Of a stretch of DNA of 64,000 nt, positions 10,910 to 19,717 are shown piece by piece; positions within the stretch are counted from its first letter, which is position 1, and each line of letters begins with the position of its first letter. The notes beneath the pieces are model-generated. The model did no database searches and was not told the origin of the DNA. It worked only from the letters and a program-made list of their open reading frames with translations. The stretch spans positions 412,385 through 476,384 of the forward strand of contig NZ_LIVV01000007.1 in the NCBI RefSeq assembly GCF_001905825.1, given 5' to 3'. This stretch comes from Streptomyces sp. CB02009 (lineage in GTDB: Bacteria > Actinomycetota > Actinomycetes > Streptomycetales > Streptomycetaceae). Made by a program: the position numbers and the translations under genes.

Positions 10910-12076
10910 ATGCACCCGGAGAGAACAGGCCACCCGCCGCAGCCCGAGGGCTGTCTGACGGCGGCCGTCAGGATTCCCGTACGGATCGTGGTGCTGGTCC
11001 TCGTCGTCCCCCTGCGCCTCGGATGGGACGTCCTCGTCCTGTGCGGCGCGTTCCTGCGCAGGGTGTTCCGCCCGGTCGGCCGGGCCCTCGCCTGGTTCGG
11101 CGACGCGGTGCTGGCCCCCGTGGGCCGGGCCGTCGCCCGGCTGGCGGAGTGGGTCGCCACCGCGTGCTGGTGGCTCGTCGCGACGCTCTTCAAGACCCTC
11201 TTCTACTGGCCGTGGCTCGGGCTCTGGCGGTACGTGATCGTGCCGGTCGCCGTCCACGGGATCGCGGCTCCGGCGGCCTGGCTGCACCGGACCGTCCTCG
11301 CCCCGCTCGGCCGCGGCCTCGCCCGCGGCACGGCCTGGGCGTACGCCCGACTGCTCGCCCCGCTCGGCCGCGGCACCGGCCTGGTGCTGCGGGCGGTGCT
11401 CGTATGGCCGTGGACGGCCCTGTGGCGGTACGCGGTCGTGCCCGTCGCCACGGGGGTGTACCGCCGGGTCCTCACCCCGCTCGGCCACGGCCTCACCTGG
11501 CTCGCCAGGGGCGCGGGTCGGGGTCTCGCGCTGCTCGGGCGGGGCGTCGCGCTGCTCGGCCGCGGTGTCGGCCTGCTGCTGAGGGTCCTTGTCCTCGCCC
11601 CCCTCGTGTTCCTGTACCGCTGGGTCCTCACCCCCGTCGGACGGGTCCTCGCGGTCGTGGGACGCGAGCTCGCCGACGCGCTCGTCGTCGCCTGGCGCGT
11701 CGCCGGCTACGTCACCAGGGCCGTCGGCCGCGCCCTGAAACGGCTGGCCCGCAACCTGATCGGCCGACCCGTCGCCTGGTTCTACCGAAGCGTCTGCACC
11801 CCGGTCGGGCACCTCGTGCGCGACGCCGTGTGGCGCCCGGCCAGGAAGGCCGCCGTCGAGGCGGGCCGGGCGGTGTCCGCGGCCCTCGCCTCGGCCCGCG
11901 CGACCGTGGCCGCCGCCCGCCGCGACGCGTGGCGCGCCCTCTTCGGAGGGCTCCGGGAGCCCGAGCCCGTGCCCGGCATCCCCGGTCGGGCGCGTAACCT
12001 GGGAGGTGCTGCATCACGACAGACCGTTCCCGGCGTGGCGGCCGAGTCCGAGATCTCCCCGCGCCAGGGGGGATGA
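10910..12076 (+). CDS. repetitive arginine-rich membrane protein of unknown function
   Basis: About 388 residues dominated by leucine, valine, arginine and alanine, with alternating hydrophobic and strongly cationic turns. The motif P(V/L)GRxL occurs many times (for example FRPVGRAL, LAPVGRAV, LAPLGRGL, LTPLGHGL, LTPVGRVL), and a longer block (WPWxxLWRYxxVPVA) occurs twice about 80 residues apart. It probably forms several membrane segments or amphipathic in-plane helices. No enzymatic motif is visible and I do not recognise the family. The ATG at 10910 lacks a strong ribosome-binding site; a GTG at 10989 is an alternative. It faces away from the GT4 gene and ends 81 bp before the TIGR03936 gene. 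Confidence 0.6.
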   Translation: MHPERTGHPPQPEGCLTAAVRIPVRIVVLVLVVPLRLGWDVLVLCGAFLRRVFRPVGRALAWFGDAVLAPVGRAVARLAEWVATACWWLVATLFKTLFYWPWLGLWRYVIVPVAVHGIAAPAAWLHRTVLAPLGRGLARGTAWAYARLLAPLGRGTGLVLRAVLVWPWTALWRYAVVPVATGVYRRVLTPLGHGLTWLARGAGRGLALLGRGVALLGRGVGLLLRVLVLAPLVFLYRWVLTPVGRVLAVVGRELADALVVAWRVAGYVTRAVGRALKRLARNLIGRPVAWFYRSVCTPVGHLVRDAVWRPARKAAVEAGRAVSAALASARATVAAARRDAWRALFGGLREPEPVPGIPGRARNLGGAASRQTVPGVAAESEISPRQGG

Positions 12077-12102
12077 GCCGGCTGCCCCCGAGAGAGCCCC
12101 CG

Positions 12103-12108
12103 TACATT
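12103..12108 (+). promoter_or_regulatory. candidate -10 for the TIGR03936 gene
   Basis: TACATT fits TANNNT. A transcript from it would begin near 12115, downstream of the GTG at 12110, which argues for the later CTG start at 12158. Confidence 0.35.
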
Positions 12109-12157
12109 CGTGGGCGGCGCGCCCCCCGCGCCCGCCCCGCACCGAGGAGAAGAACCA

Positions 12158-12991
12158 CTGGGCAAGCGACAGCCCGAAGGCCCGCCGCCCGCACCGGCGG
12201 TGCAGCGCATCCGACTGCGCTACACCAAGCGCGGCCGCCTCCGGTTCACCAGCCATCGTGACTTCCAGCGCGCTTTCGAGCGTGCGCTGCGCCGTGCCGA
12301 GGTGCCCATGGCGTACTCGGCCGGCTTCACCCCGCACCCCAAGGTGTCGTACGCCAACGCCGCCCCCACGGGCACGGGCTCCGAAGCCGAGTACCTGGAG
12401 ATCGCCCTCACCGAGGCGCGCGACCCGGAGACCCTGCGGGCCCTGCTCGACGAGTCCCTCCCCGCCGGCCTCGACATCACCGACGCCGTCGAGGCCCGCA
12501 CCTCGGGCCTCGCCGACCGGCTCACCGCCTCCATCTGGGAACTGCGTCTCGAAGGCGTCGCCGTCGAGGACGTGGAGAAGGCCGCCGAGGCGTTTCTCGC
12601 GGCCGAGACCGTGGAAGTACAGCGCAAGACCAAGAACGGCGTCCGCACCTTCGACGCGCGCTCCGCGGTCACCGAGCTGACGGCAGCCGCTCCCCAGGGC
12701 GATCCCCAGGGTGATAGGCCGCTGGACAGCGCCTGTGCGATACTGCGGCTGGTTGTTCGGCACGTGACACCTGCCGTACGACCCGACGACGTCCTGTCCG
12801 GTCTCCGAGCTGTGGCCGACCTGGCGCCGCCGGTCCCCGCTGCGGTGACCAGGCTGGCGCAGGGGCTCTTCGACGAGGAGTCCGGCACGGTGACCGACCC
12901 GCTCGCGCCCGACCGCGAGGCAGTCAAGGCCGCATCTACCACGGCCGCCGCGACCGCCTCTGCGACGGCGCCGGGTGCCGGCATCGCGTAG
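12158..12991 (+). CDS. TIGR03936-family (DUF2344) protein, probable CTG start
   Basis: A 277-residue protein of the TIGR03936 family, which accompanies TIGR03960 radical SAM proteins and RNase E/G in many genomes; its biochemical role is unknown. The conserved N-terminal block is IRLRYTKRGRLRFTSHRDFQ, followed by RAFERALRRAEVPMAYSAGF. The best start is CTG at 12158 (reading MGKRQPEG): AGGAG lies 8 nt upstream at ideal distance and no ATG, GTG or TTG has a comparable site. The in-frame GTG at 12110 would add 16 low-complexity residues, has no ribosome-binding site, and falls upstream of the transcript start predicted from the -10 at 12103. The last ~30 residues are Ala/Thr-rich. Confidence 0.8.
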   Translation: MGKRQPEGPPPAPAVQRIRLRYTKRGRLRFTSHRDFQRAFERALRRAEVPMAYSAGFTPHPKVSYANAAPTGTGSEAEYLEIALTEARDPETLRALLDESLPAGLDITDAVEARTSGLADRLTASIWELRLEGVAVEDVEKAAEAFLAAETVEVQRKTKNGVRTFDARSAVTELTAAAPQGDPQGDRPLDSACAILRLVVRHVTPAVRPDDVLSGLRAVADLAPPVPAAVTRLAQGLFDEESGTVTDPLAPDREAVKAASTTAAATASATAPGAGIA

Positions 12992-13072
12992 GGAGCGGTC
13001 GTCGTAGCGCCGCCCTGGTACTCGGGAGCCACCTGGGTCGGGCAGCGCACTGACCAGGAGACTTTCGCCAGG

Positions 13073-13093
13073 CCGTACGCACAGTGCGTACGG
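13073..13093 (+). promoter_or_regulatory. palindrome/hairpin in the rne leader
   Basis: A perfect 10-bp inverted repeat with a single central base (CCGTACGCAC-A-GTGCGTACGG) lies 132 bp upstream of the rne start. As RNA it folds to an 8-bp stem with a 5-nt loop; as DNA it could be a dimeric repressor site. E. coli rne is autoregulated through a leader hairpin, so a similar role is possible but only inferred. Confidence 0.4.
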
Positions 13094-13224
13094 AACCGGC
13101 GAGCCAGACACAGAGCTCCCGTGCGGCGCCCGCGCCCCGGACGGCGGCACCGCGCCCCAGGCGCGACCGTGCCGCCGGACCGGACCAAGACGCGGCGCCC
13201 GGGAGCGTGACGGGAGAACCCCGC

Positions 13225-16200
13225 ATGCTCGAGTCCAACGAAGACACCAACGCCCCCGGTGACAAGCTGCCGCCGCGCCGCAGGCGCCGCGCCGCTTCCC
13301 GCCCCGCCGGTCCGCCGGTGACGGGTGCGAACACCGAAACCGCAGAGGCCGCAGAGGCCGTAGCGGCCGCGCCGGCCGCCGAGGCCGCGCCCGTGGAGGC
13401 CGCCCCGGCCGAGACCGAGGCCGCACCCGCGCCGCGCGCCCGCCGCCGGGCCACCCGCAAGGCCACCGCACCGGCCGCGGAGACCGCGGCACCCGCCGTG
13501 GAGACCCCGGAGCCGGCCGTCGAGGCCCCCGCCGCCGAGGCCGCCGCCCCCGAGGCCGTCGAGGAGGCCTCCCAGGCCGCCCCGGCCCGCCCGCGCCGCC
13601 GCGCCACCCGCAAGGCCACCTCGCCGGTGACCTCCCCGGCCGCCGCCGAGGCCCCCGAAGAGACCACCGCGGTCACGCCGGCCGAGCCCGTGGCCGAGGA
13701 GGCCCCCGAGGCCGCCCCGCCGGCCCGCGCCCGCCGCCGCGCCACCCGCAAGGCGACCGCCCCGGCCGGCGCGCCCGCCGCCGCCGAGGAGACCGCGGAG
13801 ACCGTGGTCGCCGCCGCTCCGGCCGCCGAACCGGTGGCCGCTGCCGCTCCGGCTGCCGCGCCCGCCCCGGCCGCCGAGGTCGCGGAGGAGGCCGCCGCGC
13901 CCGCCCCGCGCACCCGCCGCCGCGCCACCCGCAAGGCCACCTCGCCCGAGGTGACCGCCGCGCCGGCCGCCACCGCCGAGCCCGCCGCCACCGGCGAGTC
14001 GCTGCCGACCGCCGCCGTCGCGCAGATCACCGCCGACGAGGCCGAGGTCGCCGCCGCCGAGACCGCCGCCACCCGCGGCCGCGGCCGCCGCCGCGCGACC
14101 TCCCCGCAGTTCACCTCCGAGCCCGCCCCGGCCCGCGAGTCGCGCCGTGCCGCGCGCCCCTCCGTCGCCGTCTTCCAGGCCCCGGTCTTCACCGAGCCGA
14201 TGTTCCAGACCCCGGAGACCGCCGCCGCGGCCGCTGCCGCCGCCCCGGTGGAGCCGGAGGAGGACGAGACGGTCGAGGAGATCGAGACCGTCGAGGCCGT
14301 CACCGAGGTCGAGGAGGCCCCCGAGACCCCCGAGCCTGCCGAGCGCCCCGAGGGCTCCCGCCGTCGCCGTCGCCGCCGCGGCGAGCCCGTCGCCGTCGAG
14401 CCGGTCCCGGCCACCGTCGCCGACGAGCCCGAGGTCGAGGCCGCCGCCGACGAGGCCGAGGAGGCCGACGACTCCGAGGAGACCGACGAGTACGAGGACC
14501 GCCCGTCCCGTCGCCGCCGCCGTGGCGGCCGTCGCCGTCGCCGCGGTGAGCTCGCCGACGCCGAGGAGTCCGAGGACGAGGAGCCGCGCTCCGAGGACTC
14601 CGACGAGACCGAGGAGTCCGAGGACGGCGAGGAGGAGCACGACGAGGCCGAGGCCTTCGCCGGCGGCTCCAGCAGCTCCCGCCGCCGCCGTCGCCGCCGC
14701 CGTCGCAGCGGGGACGCCTCCGCCGACGCCGAGGGCACCGACGAGGAGGGCGTCCGTACGGTCGTCAAGGTCCGCGAGCCCCGCCCGGCCCGTGAGAAGG
14801 CCGAGCCCGGCACCGGCGCCGACGAGGTCCAGTCCATCAAGGGCTCGACCCGCCTCGAGGCCAAGAAGCAGCGCCGCCGCGAGGGCCGCGAGCAGGGCCG
14901 CCGCCGCGTCCCGATCATCACCGAGGCCGAGTTCCTGGCCCGCCGCGAGGCCGTCGAGCGCGTCATGGTCGTCCGCCAGAGCGGCGAGCGCACCCAGATC
15001 GGCGTCCTCGAGGACAACGTGCTGGTCGAGCACTACGTCAACAAGGAGCAGGCCACCTCGTACGTCGGCAACGTCTACCTGGGCAAGGTCCAGAACGTCC
15101 TGCCGTCCATGGAGGCCGCCTTCGTCGACATCGGCAAGGGCCGCAACGCCGTCCTGTACGCCGGCGAGGTCAACTTCGAGGCGCTCGGCATGGGCAACGG
15201 CCCGCGCCGCATCGAGACCGCCCTCAAGTCCGGCCAGTCGGTCCTCGTCCAGGTGACCAAGGACCCGATCGGCCACAAGGGCGCCCGTCTGACCAGCCAG
15301 GTCTCGCTGCCCGGCCGCTACCTCGTGTACGTCCCCGAGGGCTCGATGACCGGCATCAGCCGAAAGCTCCCGGACACCGAGCGCGCCCGTCTCAAGACCA
15401 TCCTCAAGAAGATCGTCCCCGAGGACGCGGGCGTCATCGTGCGCACCGCCGCCGAAGGCGCGAGCGAGGACGAGCTGCGCCGCGACGTCGAGCGACTGCA
15501 GGCGCAGTGGGAGGACATCCAGAAGAAGGCGAAGAGCGGCAACGCCCCGACGCTGCTCTACGGCGAGCCGGACATGACGGTCCGCGTCGTCCGCGACATC
15601 TTCAACGAGGACTTCTCCAAGGTCATCGTCAGCGGTGACGAGGCGTGGGAGACCATCCACGGCTACGTGCACCACGTCGCCCCGGACCTGACCGACCGCC
15701 TGTCCAAGTGGACGAGCGAGGTCGACGTCTTCGCGACGTACCGGATCGACGAGCAGCTCATGAAGGCGCTCGACCGCAAGGTTTGGCTGCCCAGCGGCGG
15801 CTCGCTGGTGATCGACAAGACCGAGGCGATGATCGTCGTCGACGTCAACACCGGCAAGTTCACCGGCCAGGGCGGCAACCTCGAAGAGACCGTGACGAGG
15901 AACAACCTCGAAGCGGCCGAGGAGATCGTGCGCCAGCTCCGGCTGCGCGACCTCGGCGGCATCGTCGTCATCGACTTCATCGACATGGTCCTGGAGTCCA
16001 ACCGCGACCTGGTGCTGCGCCGCCTCCTGGAGTGCCTGGGCCGCGACCGGACCAAGCACCAGGTGGCCGAGGTGACCTCGCTCGGCCTGGTGCAGATGAC
16101 CCGCAAGCGGGTCGGCCAGGGCCTCCTGGAGTCCTTCTCCGAGACCTGCGTCCACTGCAACGGCCGCGGTGTCATCGTGCACATGGAGCAGCCGACCACC

Positions 16201-17160
16201 GCCGGTGGCGGTGGCGGCGGCAAGCGCTCGAAGAAGCGCGGCCGCGGCGGCGCCGAGCACGTCCACGAGCACGAGCACGCCGAGACGGACGTCGAGACCG
16301 CCGAGGTCGAGACCGAGGCCGAGGTCGCCGCCGAGGTGGCCGCCCCGGTGGCGCTGCCCGAGCCGATCGCCGCGGACGAGGAGCTGTACGGCTCCGTCGC
16401 CGAGGCGGAGGCCGCCGCGACCCGTGGTCGCGGCCGCCGTCGGGCGACCCGCCGGGTGTCCGCGCCGGCCACCGCGCGGCCGGTCGTGGAGACCGAGGCC
16501 GTCGAGTTCGAGGCGAAGCCGAAGGCCGAGCCGAAGCCGGAGCCCGTGGCGGCGCCGGAGCCGGTCGTCGAGCCGGAGCCCGTCGTGGCCCCGGTCGCCG
16601 AGACCGTCGCCGAGCCGGTGGCCGAGGAGACCGCGGCCCCGGCCCCCCGCGGCCGTCGCCGTGCCACCCGCCGGGCGACCTCCCCGGTCGTCTCGACCAC
16701 GGAGCCGGCCGCCGCGCCGACCGTCGTCGAGCCGGTCGTCGAGACCGCCCCGGAGCCGGAGCCCGTCGTGGCGCCGGTCGCGGAGCCGGAGCCCGCCGTC
16801 GCGCCCGTCGCCGAGGAGGCCCCCGTGGCCGCCCCGCCGCGGGCCCGCCGCCGGGTGGTCCGCAAGGCCACCGCTCCCGCCGGTTCGCCCTCGGGCGCCG
16901 AGGACGCGGCCGTCGTCGTGGTGACCACGGCTCCGGCCGAGGCCGCCGAGACGGCCCCGCAGGCCGCAGAGACCGAGGCCGAGCCCGCCCCCGTCAAGAA
17001 GACGGCGGCGCGCAAGACCGCGGCGAAGAAGACCACGGCCAAGAAGGCCGCCACCAAGAAGACGGCGGCGACCAAGAAGACCGCGGCGAAGAAGACCACC
17101 ACCAAGAAGGCCCCGGCCAAGAAGGCGGCGGAGAAGACCGCCGCCCCGGCCCAGGACTGA
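13225..17160 (+). CDS. rne: ribonuclease E/G (RNase ES type)
   Basis: A 1311-residue endoribonuclease with the Streptomyces layout: a catalytic core between two low-complexity arms. Residues 1-~560 are Ala/Glu/Pro-rich with recurrent RRRATRKAT blocks and acidic Glu/Asp runs. The core starts near 575, with an S1 RNA-binding domain from ~611 (SYVGNVYLGKVQNVLPSMEA). It carries the DNase I-like metal-binding aspartates in VDVNTGKF (Asp873) and VIDFIDM (Asp917), matching Asp303 and Asp346 of E. coli RNase E, and the zinc-link CxxC at Cys975/Cys978. The C-terminal arm repeats the Arg motif and ends in a lysine-rich KKTAAKK tail. ATG 13225 has GGGAG at 8-nt spacing. Role: rRNA and mRNA processing and decay. 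Confidence 0.93.
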   Translation: MLESNEDTNAPGDKLPPRRRRRAASRPAGPPVTGANTETAEAAEAVAAAPAAEAAPVEAAPAETEAAPAPRARRRATRKATAPAAETAAPAVETPEPAVEAPAAEAAAPEAVEEASQAAPARPRRRATRKATSPVTSPAAAEAPEETTAVTPAEPVAEEAPEAAPPARARRRATRKATAPAGAPAAAEETAETVVAAAPAAEPVAAAAPAAAPAPAAEVAEEAAAPAPRTRRRATRKATSPEVTAAPAATAEPAATGESLPTAAVAQITADEAEVAAAETAATRGRGRRRATSPQFTSEPAPARESRRAARPSVAVFQAPVFTEPMFQTPETAAAAAAAAPVEPEEDETVEEIETVEAVTEVEEAPETPEPAERPEGSRRRRRRRGEPVAVEPVPATVADEPEVEAAADEAEEADDSEETDEYEDRPSRRRRRGGRRRRRGELADAEESEDEEPRSEDSDETEESEDGEEEHDEAEAFAGGSSSSRRRRRRRRRSGDASADAEGTDEEGVRTVVKVREPRPAREKAEPGTGADEVQSIKGSTRLEAKKQRRREGREQGRRRVPIITEAEFLARREAVERVMVVRQSGERTQIGVLEDNVLVEHYVNKEQATSYVGNVYLGKVQNVLPSMEAAFVDIGKGRNAVLYAGEVNFEALGMGNGPRRIETALKSGQSVLVQVTKDPIGHKGARLTSQVSLPGRYLVYVPEGSMTGISRKLPDTERARLKTILKKIVPEDAGVIVRTAAEGASEDELRRDVERLQAQWEDIQKKAKSGNAPTLLYGEPDMTVRVVRDIFNEDFSKVIVSGDEAWETIHGYVHHVAPDLTDRLSKWTSEVDVFATYRIDEQLMKALDRKVWLPSGGSLVIDKTEAMIVVDVNTGKFTGQGGNLEETVTRNNLEAAEEIVRQLRLRDLGGIVVIDFIDMVLESNRDLVLRRLLECLGRDRTKHQVAEVTSLGLVQMTRKRVGQGLLESFSETCVHCNGRGVIVHMEQPTTAGGGGGGKRSKKRGRGGAEHVHEHEHAETDVETAEVETEAEVAAEVAAPVALPEPIAADEELYGSVAEAEAAATRGRGRRRATRRVSAPATARPVVETEAVEFEAKPKAEPKPEPVAAPEPVVEPEPVVAPVAETVAEPVAEETAAPAPRGRRRATRRATSPVVSTTEPAAAPTVVEPVVETAPEPEPVVAPVAEPEPAVAPVAEEAPVAAPPRARRRVVRKATAPAGSPSGAEDAAVVVVTTAPAEAAETAPQAAETEAEPAPVKKTAARKTAAKKTTAKKAATKKTAATKKTAAKKTTTKKAPAKKAAEKTAAPAQD

Positions 17161-17166
17161 CCGGTG

Positions 17167-17202
17167 GGTGCGGGCCGCCCCCTCACCGGGGCGGCCCGCA
17201 CC
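17167..17202 (+). terminator. rne terminator
   Basis: A perfect 15-bp stem (17167-17181 with 17188-17202, 6-nt loop) begins 7 bp after the rne stop. There is no U-tract. Confidence 0.7.
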
Positions 17203-17214
17203 GAACGGGCGAAT

Positions 17215-17244
17215 TTGACCCTCTGCGGCAGCCGCCCGTAACCT
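17215..17244 (+). promoter_or_regulatory. rplU-rpmA promoter
   Basis: TTGACC (17215-17220), an 18-bp spacer and TAACCT (17239-17244) form a good match to the Streptomyces HrdB (principal sigma) consensus. Predicted initiation near 17251 gives a ~150-nt leader before rplU. Confidence 0.6.
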
Positions 17245-17402
17245 AGACCGTCGGCGTGTCTATCGACGCGTCGCGCCTCTGAGCACCTCCCTCCCGCTCG
17301 TCGGGAGAGGCCGCTCGTCCGATTCCGGAACGCCGCGGGCCCTCGGGTCCGTGTGAGTGGCTGGCTTCAGAGGTTTCGATCCCGAGTGAGAGAGAGATCC
17401 GC

Positions 17403-17723
17403 GTGTACGCCATCGTGCGCAGCGGTGGTCGCCAGCACAAGGTTGCTGTCGGCGACATCGTTGAGGTTGACAAGATTTCCACTGCCAAGGTTGGCGACAC
17501 GGTCGAGCTCTCGACCCTGCTCGTTGTCGACGGCGACGCCGTGACCAGCGACCCGTGGGTCCTGGCCGGCATCAAGGTCACGGCCGAGGTCGTGGACCAC
17601 CACAAGGGCGCGAAGATCGACATCCTGCGCTACAAGAACAAGACCGGCTACCGCCGTCGCCAGGGTCACCGCCAGCAGTACACGGCGATCAAGGTCACCG
17701 GTATCCCCGCGGCTGCGAAGTAA
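17403..17723 (+). CDS. rplU: 50S ribosomal protein L21
   Basis: 106 residues, the usual bacterial L21 length. The N terminus MYAIVRSGGRQHKVAVGDIV is the classic L21 opening, and the basic segment YRRRQGHRQ near the C terminus contacts 23S rRNA. The GTG start follows a purine-rich GAGAGAGA stretch. rpmA follows 13 bp later in the conserved L21-L27 pair, so the two are almost certainly co-transcribed from the promoter at 17215. Confidence 0.97.
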   Translation: MYAIVRSGGRQHKVAVGDIVEVDKISTAKVGDTVELSTLLVVDGDAVTSDPWVLAGIKVTAEVVDHHKGAKIDILRYKNKTGYRRRQGHRQQYTAIKVTGIPAAAK

Positions 17724-17736
17724 GAGGGACTGAGAC

Positions 17737-17991
17737 ATGGCACACAAGAAGGGCGCATCGTCCACCCGGAACGGGCGCGACTCCAATGCCCAGCGGCTCG
17801 GCGTGAAGCGCTTCGGCGGTCAGGTCGTCAGCGCTGGTGAGATCCTCATCCGCCAGCGTGGCACCCACTTCCACCCGGGCTCCGGCGTCGGCCGTGGCGG
17901 CGACGACACGCTGTTCGCCCTGCAGGCCGGTTCGGTGCAGTTCGGCACCCACCGTGGCCGCAAGGTCGTGAACATCGTTCCGGTCGCCTGA
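17737..17991 (+). CDS. rpmA: 50S ribosomal protein L27
   Basis: 84 residues. It begins MAHKKGASSTRNGRDS, the L27 N-terminal tail that reaches the peptidyl-transferase centre, and contains the family motif RQRGTHFHPG. There is no cleavable Firmicutes-type N-terminal extension: the mature-type sequence follows the first Met directly. It is co-transcribed with rplU and is followed by a hairpin before obg. Confidence 0.97.
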   Translation: MAHKKGASSTRNGRDSNAQRLGVKRFGGQVVSAGEILIRQRGTHFHPGSGVGRGGDDTLFALQAGSVQFGTHRGRKVVNIVPVA

Positions 17992-18007
17992 TCGGTTCAT
18001 TCTGCGG

Positions 18008-18046
18008 AGGCGGACCTCACTTCCCGGTCGGGAAGCGGGTCCGCCT
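18008..18046 (+). terminator. hairpin between rpmA and obg
   Basis: A 9-bp outer stem (18008-18016 with 18038-18046) encloses a 6-bp inner stem (18020-18025 with 18030-18035), followed by TT. It should terminate or attenuate transcription from rplU-rpmA into obg. Confidence 0.6.
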
Positions 18047-18098
18047 TTCGCGTGTTACTAGATAGACATTCCGCACGTATTCAGATGGAGGCACACCC

Positions 18099-19538
18099 AT
18101 GACCACCTTCGTGGACCGCGTCGAGCTGCATGTCGCCGCGGGTAACGGAGGCCACGGCTGCGCCTCCGTTCACCGGGAGAAGTTCAAGCCGCTCGGCGGG
18201 CCCGACGGCGGCAACGGCGGCCGCGGCGGCGACGTGATCCTGGTCGTCGACCAGGCGATCACCACGCTCCTCGACTACCACCACTCGCCGCACCGCAAGG
18301 CGACCAACGGCCAGCCCGGCGCCGGCGACAACCGCTCCGGCAAGGACGGCCAGGACCTCGTCCTGAACGTGCCCGACGGCACCGTCGTCCTCGACAAGGA
18401 GGGCAACGTCCTCGCCGACCTCGTCGGCCAGGGCACCACCTTCGTCGCGGGCCAGGGCGGCCGCGGCGGCCTCGGCAACGCGGCGCTGTCCTCCGCGCGC
18501 CGCAAGGCCCCCGGCTTCGCGCTCCTCGGCGAGCCCGGTGAGGCCCGGGACATCGTCCTGGAGCTGAAGACCGTCGCCGACGTGGCGCTCGTCGGCTACC
18601 CGAGCGCCGGCAAGTCCTCGCTCATCTCGGTCCTCTCGGCCGCCAAGCCGAAGATCGCGGACTACCCCTTCACCACGCTCGTCCCGAACCTGGGCGTCGT
18701 CACGGCCGGCTCGACCGTCTACACGATCGCCGACGTGCCGGGTCTCATCCCGGGCGCCAGCCAGGGCCGCGGCCTGGGCCTGGAGTTCCTGCGCCACGTC
18801 GAGCGCTGCTCGGTCCTCGTGCACGTGCTGGACACCGCGACCCTCGAATCGGACCGCGACCCGGTCACCGACCTCGACATCATCGAGGAGGAGCTGCGGC
18901 AGTACGGCGGTCTCGAGGACCGGCCGCGCATCGTCGTCCTCAACAAGGTCGACATCCCCGACGGCCAGGACCTCGCGGACATGATCCGCCCGGACCTGGA
19001 GGCCCGCGGCTACCAGGTGTTCGAGGTCTCCGCCGTGGCCCGCCTCGGCCTCAAGGAGCTCTCCTTCGCCCTCGCCGGCATCGTCGGCGAGGCGCGCGCG
19101 TCGAAGCCGCAGGAGGAGGCGACCCGTATCGTCATCCGCCCGAAGGCCGTCGACGACGCGGGCTTCACGGTCACGTACGACGAGGCCGAGGACGTGTACC
19201 GGGTGCGCGGCGAGAAGCCGGAGCGCTGGGTCCGCCAGACCGACTTCAACAACGACGAGGCCGTGGGCTACCTGGCCGACCGCCTCAACCGCCTCGGCGT
19301 CGAGGACCAGCTGATGAAGGCCGGTGCCCGCGCGGGCGACGGCGTGGCGATCGGCTCCCTGGAGAACGCGGTCGTCTTCGACTGGGAGCCCACGATGATG
19401 GCCGGCGCCGAGATGCTCGGCCGCCGAGGCGAGGACCACCGCCTCGAAGCCCCGCGTCCCGCGGCCCAGCGCCGCCGCGACCGCGAGGCGGAGCGCGACG
19501 ACGCACAGCGCGCGTTCGACGAGTTCGACCCGTTCTAA
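18099..19538 (+). CDS. obg: GTPase Obg/CgtA
   Basis: 479 residues with the three Obg parts: a glycine-rich N-terminal Obg fold (GNGGHGCASVHREKFKP, GGPDGGNGGRGG), the GTPase domain with P-loop GYPSAGKSS (166-174), DVPGLI (212-217) and NKVD (282-285), and an actinobacterial C-terminal OCT domain ending in an Arg/Glu-rich tail. Obg acts in 50S assembly and stress control, and in Streptomyces also in sporulation onset. The start ATG has GGAGG upstream. The final 103 bp are exactly repeated at 19718-19820. Confidence 0.96.
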   Translation: MTTFVDRVELHVAAGNGGHGCASVHREKFKPLGGPDGGNGGRGGDVILVVDQAITTLLDYHHSPHRKATNGQPGAGDNRSGKDGQDLVLNVPDGTVVLDKEGNVLADLVGQGTTFVAGQGGRGGLGNAALSSARRKAPGFALLGEPGEARDIVLELKTVADVALVGYPSAGKSSLISVLSAAKPKIADYPFTTLVPNLGVVTAGSTVYTIADVPGLIPGASQGRGLGLEFLRHVERCSVLVHVLDTATLESDRDPVTDLDIIEEELRQYGGLEDRPRIVVLNKVDIPDGQDLADMIRPDLEARGYQVFEVSAVARLGLKELSFALAGIVGEARASKPQEEATRIVIRPKAVDDAGFTVTYDEAEDVYRVRGEKPERWVRQTDFNNDEAVGYLADRLNRLGVEDQLMKAGARAGDGVAIGSLENAVVFDWEPTMMAGAEMLGRRGEDHRLEAPRPAAQRRRDREAERDDAQRAFDEFDPF

Positions 19539-19717
19539 AGGGGCTGCTCCGGCGGGGCGGTTCGGCTAGACCGCTCCGACAGGACCGGTTCGGCCGGGGC
19601 TGTTCCGGCGGGTCCGGGCGGTGCGCCGGTCGCCGGACGGAGTCCGGCGCAGTCGTCCGATGCCGGTGAGGCCCCTCGGGGCCGAGCCGTGCGAGGGCGG
19701 CCGGTAGCAGGCTCTGC

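Noticed and set aside
12220..16278. Very long minus-strand frame (1352 codons) opposite TIGR03936/rne, and similar long antisense frames elsewhere (for example 165-2054, 4914-8516, 45896-48700)
   Set aside because: They mirror real genes in high-GC DNA, have low-complexity translations and no ribosome-binding site or domain.
16984..17157. Separate histone H1-like gene (KKTAAKK region)
   Set aside because: It is in frame with rne, with no stop or new start between, and fits as its C-terminal tail.
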